From NCBI RefSeq assembly GCF_938030785.1, contig NZ_CALHIK010000152.1, positions 1 through 9,429 of the forward strand: 9,429 nt of DNA, written 5' to 3'. The position numbers and the translations under genes are program-made. The notes under the pieces are model-generated. The model had not been told where the DNA came from. It did not search any database and was given only the letters and a program-made list of their open reading frames with translations. This document shows, one piece after another, positions 6,498-9,429 of the stretch. The stretch's first letter is position 1; each line of letters begins with the position of its first letter. The stretch is from an uncultured Campylobacter sp. GTDB lineage: Bacteria; Campylobacterota; Campylobacteria; Campylobacterales; Campylobacteraceae.

Positions 6498-7471
6498 AAT
6501 TTTCCGCCCTACTGCTGCTCTGGATCCTGCTATTTGCGGTATCGCTGGGTATCGGGAAGTATCCGGTTAGCCTAGAGGAGACGGGCAGAATTTTACTCGG
6601 CTCCTCCGCCGACGAGACGGCAAAAAGCGTGGTGCTTGATATCCGCATCCCGCGCGCCCTACTTTCGAGCCTTTGCGGCGGGATACTGGCGCTTAGCGGC
6701 CTTGCGCTTCAGGCGGTGTTTAAAAACCCGCTCGTAGGCCCGCACATCGTGGGCGTTAGCACCGCGGCAGCATTTGGCGGCGCGCTTTGCATCATGCTAG
6801 GTTTTGGCTCCTACTTTATCGTGGGCTTTGCCTTCTTTTTCGGGCTTGCAGCGCTTTTTATGCTCTATTTTATCGCCAAATTCGTCTCGCGCAGCGACGT
6901 CTTTTCGCTCATCCTAGCGGGCATCGTCATAAACGGCGTGTTTGCCGCGCTAACTAGCCTCGTACAGTATCTAGCCGACAACGAAGACGTACTGCCAAAC
7001 ATCATCTACTGGCTGCTTGGCAGCTTCGTGCGCGCAGACTACGACAAGCTCGTCATGCTTACCGCCGTTTCGGCGCCCTGCGTCGCGGCGCTCATCGCGA
7101 TGCGGTGGAGATTTAACCTACTCAGCCTCGAAGACGGCGATCTAAAGGTGCTCGGCGTAAACATCGTGCGGCTACGCTCGGTCATCCTCGTCGTCTGCAC
7201 CCTACTAGTCGCCGCGCAGGTCAGCGTCAGCGGAAACATCGGCTGGATCGGGCTTGTGGTGCCGCATGTAGCCAGGATGATATTTGGCAGCGATCACTTG
7301 CGCTCCATGCCCGCTTGCTTCGTCGCGGGAGCCGTTTTTATGCTCGCCATCGACGACGTATCGCGCTCGATCAGCTCTAGCGAAGTGCCGCTTAGCATCA
7401 TCTCCGCGCTCATCGGCAGCCCGATATTCGCCGTCCTATTAAAAAGGAGCGCCGATGCGAACAGAAGGTAG
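6494..7471 (+). CDS. FecCD/BtuC-type ABC transporter permease
   Basis: This 325-aa inner-membrane permease, acting as a homodimer, forms the channel for the chelate delivered by the upstream binding protein. Diagnostic segments are RIPR (51-54), LQAVFKNPLVGPHIVGVST (72-90), YWLLGSF (172-178), the GNIGWIGLVVPHVAR block (247-261) and GSPIFAVLL (308-316). Many hydrophobic segments fit the roughly ten helices of the family. EDGDLKVLGVN (213-223) corresponds to the loop that contacts the ATPase. The length is normal and no expected element is missing. The ATG overlaps the preceding stop (ATGA, 6494-6497), implying translational coupling, and the gene overlaps the ATPase by 17 nt. One variation is Ile-Asp-Asp in place of the usual Ala-Asp before the late VSR motif. 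Confidence 0.94.
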   Translation: MKFSALLLLWILLFAVSLGIGKYPVSLEETGRILLGSSADETAKSVVLDIRIPRALLSSLCGGILALSGLALQAVFKNPLVGPHIVGVSTAAAFGGALCIMLGFGSYFIVGFAFFFGLAALFMLYFIAKFVSRSDVFSLILAGIVINGVFAALTSLVQYLADNEDVLPNIIYWLLGSFVRADYDKLVMLTAVSAPCVAALIAMRWRFNLLSLEDGDLKVLGVNIVRLRSVILVVCTLLVAAQVSVSGNIGWIGLVVPHVARMIFGSDHLRSMPACFVAGAVFMLAIDDVSRSISSSEVPLSIISALIGSPIFAVLLKRSADANRR

Positions 7472-8228
7472 TTTGCTCTCTATCAAAGACGCCGGATTTT
7501 TCTACGAAGAGGACAAATTCCTTTTTAGAAATTTGAGCTTTGAGATTGAGCGCGGTCAAATTTTAGCGATCTTGGGGCTAAACGGTCAGGGCAAAAGCAC
7601 GCTGATGTCGTGCATGATGGGCATTTTGGACCTCAAAGAGGGGCAGCTTTGCACGCAAGCGAAATTTGGATTTTTGCCGCAAAGCTTTAGCGTCGCGTTT
7701 GATTACAGCGTGCAAGACATCGTGGCGATGGGGCGCGTGCGCGATATTTCGCTATTTTCAAAGCCGAGCAAACGCGACGTACAGATCTGCCTGGACGCGC
7801 TTGAGAGCCTTGAAATCTCGCACCTAAAAGATAAGCGCTTTAACTCGCTTTCAGGCGGTCAAAAACAGCTTGTGCTCTTTGCTAGAGCGATCGCGAGCAA
7901 AAGCGAAATTTTATTTCTGGACGAGCCTGCTAGTGCGCTTGATATCAAAAACCAAGACCGCGTGCTAAGCCTCATCGTAAATTTAAAGCAAAAGAGCAAC
8001 GCCAGCATCGTTTTTACCACGCATCAGCCAAACCACGCCCTTGCGGTGGCGGACCGCACGCTCATTTTAAAAGACGATCTTAGCTACGTTTACGGGCTTA
8101 GCGCCGAGGTTTTGAACGAGGAAAATTTAAACGCGCTCTACCGCGTGCGAATGAAAACGGCGGAATTTGACATAGAGGGCGAGCAGATACCCAGCATCAC
8201 GCAGATTTTTAGCGCGCAGTTGAGGTAG
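7455..8228 (+). CDS. ABC transporter ATP-binding protein of the iron-chelate uptake type
   Basis: The 257-aa cytoplasmic ATPase powers the permease. All the core motifs are intact: Walker A GLNGQGKST (41-49), Q-loop Gln76, signature LSGGQ (132-136), Walker B ILFLDEP (152-158), D-loop SALD (160-163) and switch His190 in TTHQPNH. The arrangement and length match FecE/BtuD-like partners of FecCD permeases. The ATG at 7455 is preceded by AAGGAG (7444-7449) inside the 3' end of the permease gene, so the 17-nt overlap is supported. The last 40 or so residues (from ENLNALYRV) are the usual variable tail. It is the last gene of the operon, with a strong hairpin just beyond the stop. Confidence 0.95.
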   Translation: MRTEGSLLSIKDAGFFYEEDKFLFRNLSFEIERGQILAILGLNGQGKSTLMSCMMGILDLKEGQLCTQAKFGFLPQSFSVAFDYSVQDIVAMGRVRDISLFSKPSKRDVQICLDALESLEISHLKDKRFNSLSGGQKQLVLFARAIASKSEILFLDEPASALDIKNQDRVLSLIVNLKQKSNASIVFTTHQPNHALAVADRTLILKDDLSYVYGLSAEVLNEENLNALYRVRMKTAEFDIEGEQIPSITQIFSAQLR

Positions 8229-8231
8229 CGC

Positions 8232-8270
8232 GGCGAGTTGCACGCGATCGACGCGACAAAGCAACTCGCC
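8232..8270 (+). terminator. Strong hairpin ending the ABC operon
   Basis: GGCGAGTTGC (8232-8241) and GCAACTCGCC (8261-8270) form a perfect GC-rich 10-bp stem around a 19-nt loop, starting 4 nt after the ATPase stop codon. The sequence after it, AATCGGCGTGG, lacks a T run, so it may be an atypical terminator or a 3'-end stabilising structure rather than a classical intrinsic terminator. Confidence 0.65.
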
Positions 8271-8658
8271 AATCGGCGTGGAATTTTAAATCGCGGAATT
8301 TAGTCTTGATCTAAATTTAAATCACGAAATTTAACTTGAAATTCCATTTTAAAATTTTGATCAAAATTCCATAGCGGAATTTTACCGCGGAATTCCGAGC
8401 AGAAATCTCATAGCGGAATTCTACCTGCGGCTTGCCGGTTTGCAAAACGTGCGATAAAAGTATGTCGCGCCTGAGATTTGAAATCCGCCGCGAAATTATG
8501 CCCGCAAATCCATAGGCGAAATTCCGTTTTAAAATACCGCGAGGGAATTTTATTCTCGCTCCTGTAGAATTCTAAAATTCCGCAGTATGCGCCCAGTTGC
8601 GACGAAATTTTAAAATTTTAAATTTAGCTGTTTAATTCCTGCTTTACATCAATTTATG
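8271..8658. other. Non-coding spacer rich in degenerate GCGGAATT repeats and palindromes
   Basis: No gene is visible. The stretch holds many variants of CGCGGAATTT and AATTCCG, including perfect palindromes at 8353-8368 (AATTTTGATCAAAATT), 8388-8397 (CGGAATTCCG) and 8565-8574 (TAGAATTCTA). Similar wording occurs in the spacer at 5251-5290. It looks like a decayed family of interspersed repeats. Confidence 0.6.
8370..8430 (+). repeat. Direct repeat pair CATAGCGGAATT..TACC.GCGG
   Basis: CATAGCGGAATTTTACCGCGG (8370-8390) and a 22-nt copy at 8409-8430 differ by one substitution and one inserted T; the copies start 39 nt apart. A third, weaker copy begins CATAGGCGAAATTCCG at about 8510 and ends near TACCGCG at 8541. 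Confidence 0.6.
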
Positions 8659-8664
8659 TATACT
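8659..8664 (+). promoter_or_regulatory. Possible -10 box (TATACT) of the second membrane-protein gene
   Basis: TATACT lies 29 nt before the ATG at 8694 and is the best -10 candidate. A ribosome site AAAAGGA (8679-8685) follows at good spacing. No well-spaced -35 is seen; TTTACA at 8643-8648 is too close. Confidence 0.4.
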
Positions 8665-8693
8665 TCTGGATAAATTTTAAAAGGACTTAATAT

Positions 8694-9365
8694 ATGCAAG
8701 ACATCGTATCTCAGGCAAGAAAAGAGGGAATGATCAGCACCGGTATCGATCTGTTTTTAACAGCGCTACCGGTGGTTTTGATGGCGATAGACTTTGTTTT
8801 TGAGGGCATACCGGGGTATCCATATAATATCGTGATCATAGGTGGAATTTTTATCGCTTTTATTTGCTTATCGGTTATTTATAGATTAAGAGCGCTTAGC
8901 AAAATTTCGGCTCTTAGCGGCATAAAAGCGGCGGCGCTTTACCGCAATTGCATAATTGTTTTTATCTGCCTCGCGGTGCTTTCATTATTTTATCCGTTAA
9001 GTTCTTGCAGAGAAGAGATGGCTAAAGAGACAATAGGGGAGACTATACGGAATTTAGTAATACCTGCAGCCGCAATCTACATAATCGTAGCGTGGCTTCG
9101 CATAAATTTCTCTTTGGCGCGAGTAAGCGGCGTGAGCGCCTTTCGCATCTACGTGTGGCTCTGCGTGGGGTTTTTAGCGCTAAATATACTGTGCGGCGCG
9201 GGACCCTTCGGTTTGGCTAATTCCAAGCCGCAAACTGACGATGCAGTTATGGCTTTAGTCATCACATCATTTAAGGAATTTCTACCGTTTGTCGCTCTCA
9301 TAATAACCGGCATCGTGCACCTGCTAGCTTGGAGCAAGATAGAAAAGATAAACGCAGAGGTTTGA
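8694..9365 (+). CDS. Six-helix membrane protein of unknown function (paralogue of the 4427-5197 protein)
   Basis: The 223-aa product has six hydrophobic segments at about 16-36, 44-64, 85-102, 119-138, 151-168 and 195-213. I cannot name a family. Helices 2, 4 and 6 are each followed by a related polar motif: LSKISALSGIKA (68-79), LARVSGVSAFRIY (141-153) and AWSKIEKIN (212-220). The second matches LGKASGSKIFYIY in the 4427-5197 protein and the third matches its AWIRIKGIS, at equivalent places relative to the helices. The N-terminus before helix 1 is short and mixed in charge, with no signal peptide. Compared with the other copy it lacks the roughly 35-residue insert between helices 3 and 4 and instead has a loop between helices 5 and 6 (170-190). 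It is a single-gene unit with its own ribosome site, and a hairpin overlaps its stop codon. Confidence 0.75.
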   Translation: MQDIVSQARKEGMISTGIDLFLTALPVVLMAIDFVFEGIPGYPYNIVIIGGIFIAFICLSVIYRLRALSKISALSGIKAAALYRNCIIVFICLAVLSLFYPLSSCREEMAKETIGETIRNLVIPAAAIYIIVAWLRINFSLARVSGVSAFRIYVWLCVGFLALNILCGAGPFGLANSKPQTDDAVMALVITSFKEFLPFVALIITGIVHLLAWSKIEKINAEV

Positions 9366-9381
9366 AATTTCGCAAACCTCT
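9356..9381 (+). terminator. Hairpin overlapping the stop codon of the second membrane-protein gene
   Basis: AGAGGTTTG (9356-9364) and CAAACCTCT (9373-9381) form a perfect 9-bp stem with an 8-nt loop. The TGA stop at 9363-9365 lies at the top of the left arm. No T run follows directly, so termination is likely but not certain. Confidence 0.55.
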
Positions 9382-9429
9382 CGTCACGATGAAATTTTAA
9401 AATTCCTCAAGTAGATTTAAAATTTTAAA

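Noticed and set aside
8271..8658. CRISPR array in the repeat-rich spacer
   Set aside because: Only two good repeat copies exist, they are interrupted by a related degenerate sequence, and there is no regular repeat-spacer pattern or cas gene.

Overview
The window looks like a chromosomal segment from a Campylobacter of the more GC-rich oral group (C. gracilis, C. showae and C. rectus are the kind of species to compare). This is an inference. It rests on moderate-GC coding DNA sitting in AT-rich spacers full of AAATTT/TAAATTT, AAAGGA-type ribosome sites, good TATAAT -10 boxes with poor -35 boxes, and the protein families present. No rRNA, tRNA or CRISPR array is visible.

Layout. Bases 36-780 hold a complete but dead insertion sequence of the IS1595 family (IS1016-like): imperfect 19-bp terminal repeats around a transposase gene broken by a one-base deletion. 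Bases 781-1189 are very AT-rich and contain no gene I can support. A strong promoter (TTGACA, 17 nt, TATAAT) with an overlapping Fur-box-like sequence then drives a TonB-dependent outer-membrane receptor resembling FyuA/pesticin receptors (1259-3379), followed after 27 nt by a periplasmic DUF4198 protein (3407-4153). A single-gene unit encodes a six-helix membrane protein of unknown function (4427-5197). A tight three-gene operon follows: periplasmic metal/siderophore-binding protein, FecCD-type permease and ABC ATPase (5463-8228), closed by a strong hairpin. After a 465-bp spacer with degenerate repeats comes a second six-helix membrane protein (8694-9365) that appears to be a diverged paralogue of the first.

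How it fits together. The receptor would take a metal chelate across the outer membrane using TonB energy, the binding protein would capture it in the periplasm, and the permease/ATPase would import it. The DUF4198 protein may handle metal in the periplasm: its predicted mature form starts with histidine. The Fur-like operator points to iron, but nickel, cobalt or heme cannot be excluded from sequence alone.

The most interesting points are a (CT)7 tract inside the receptor's signal-peptide codons, where gain or loss of one unit gives an almost immediate stop (a candidate phase-variation switch behind a TTG start); the two paralogous membrane proteins with an internally repeated SG...F.IY motif flanking the ABC operon; and the N-terminal histidine of the DUF4198 protein.
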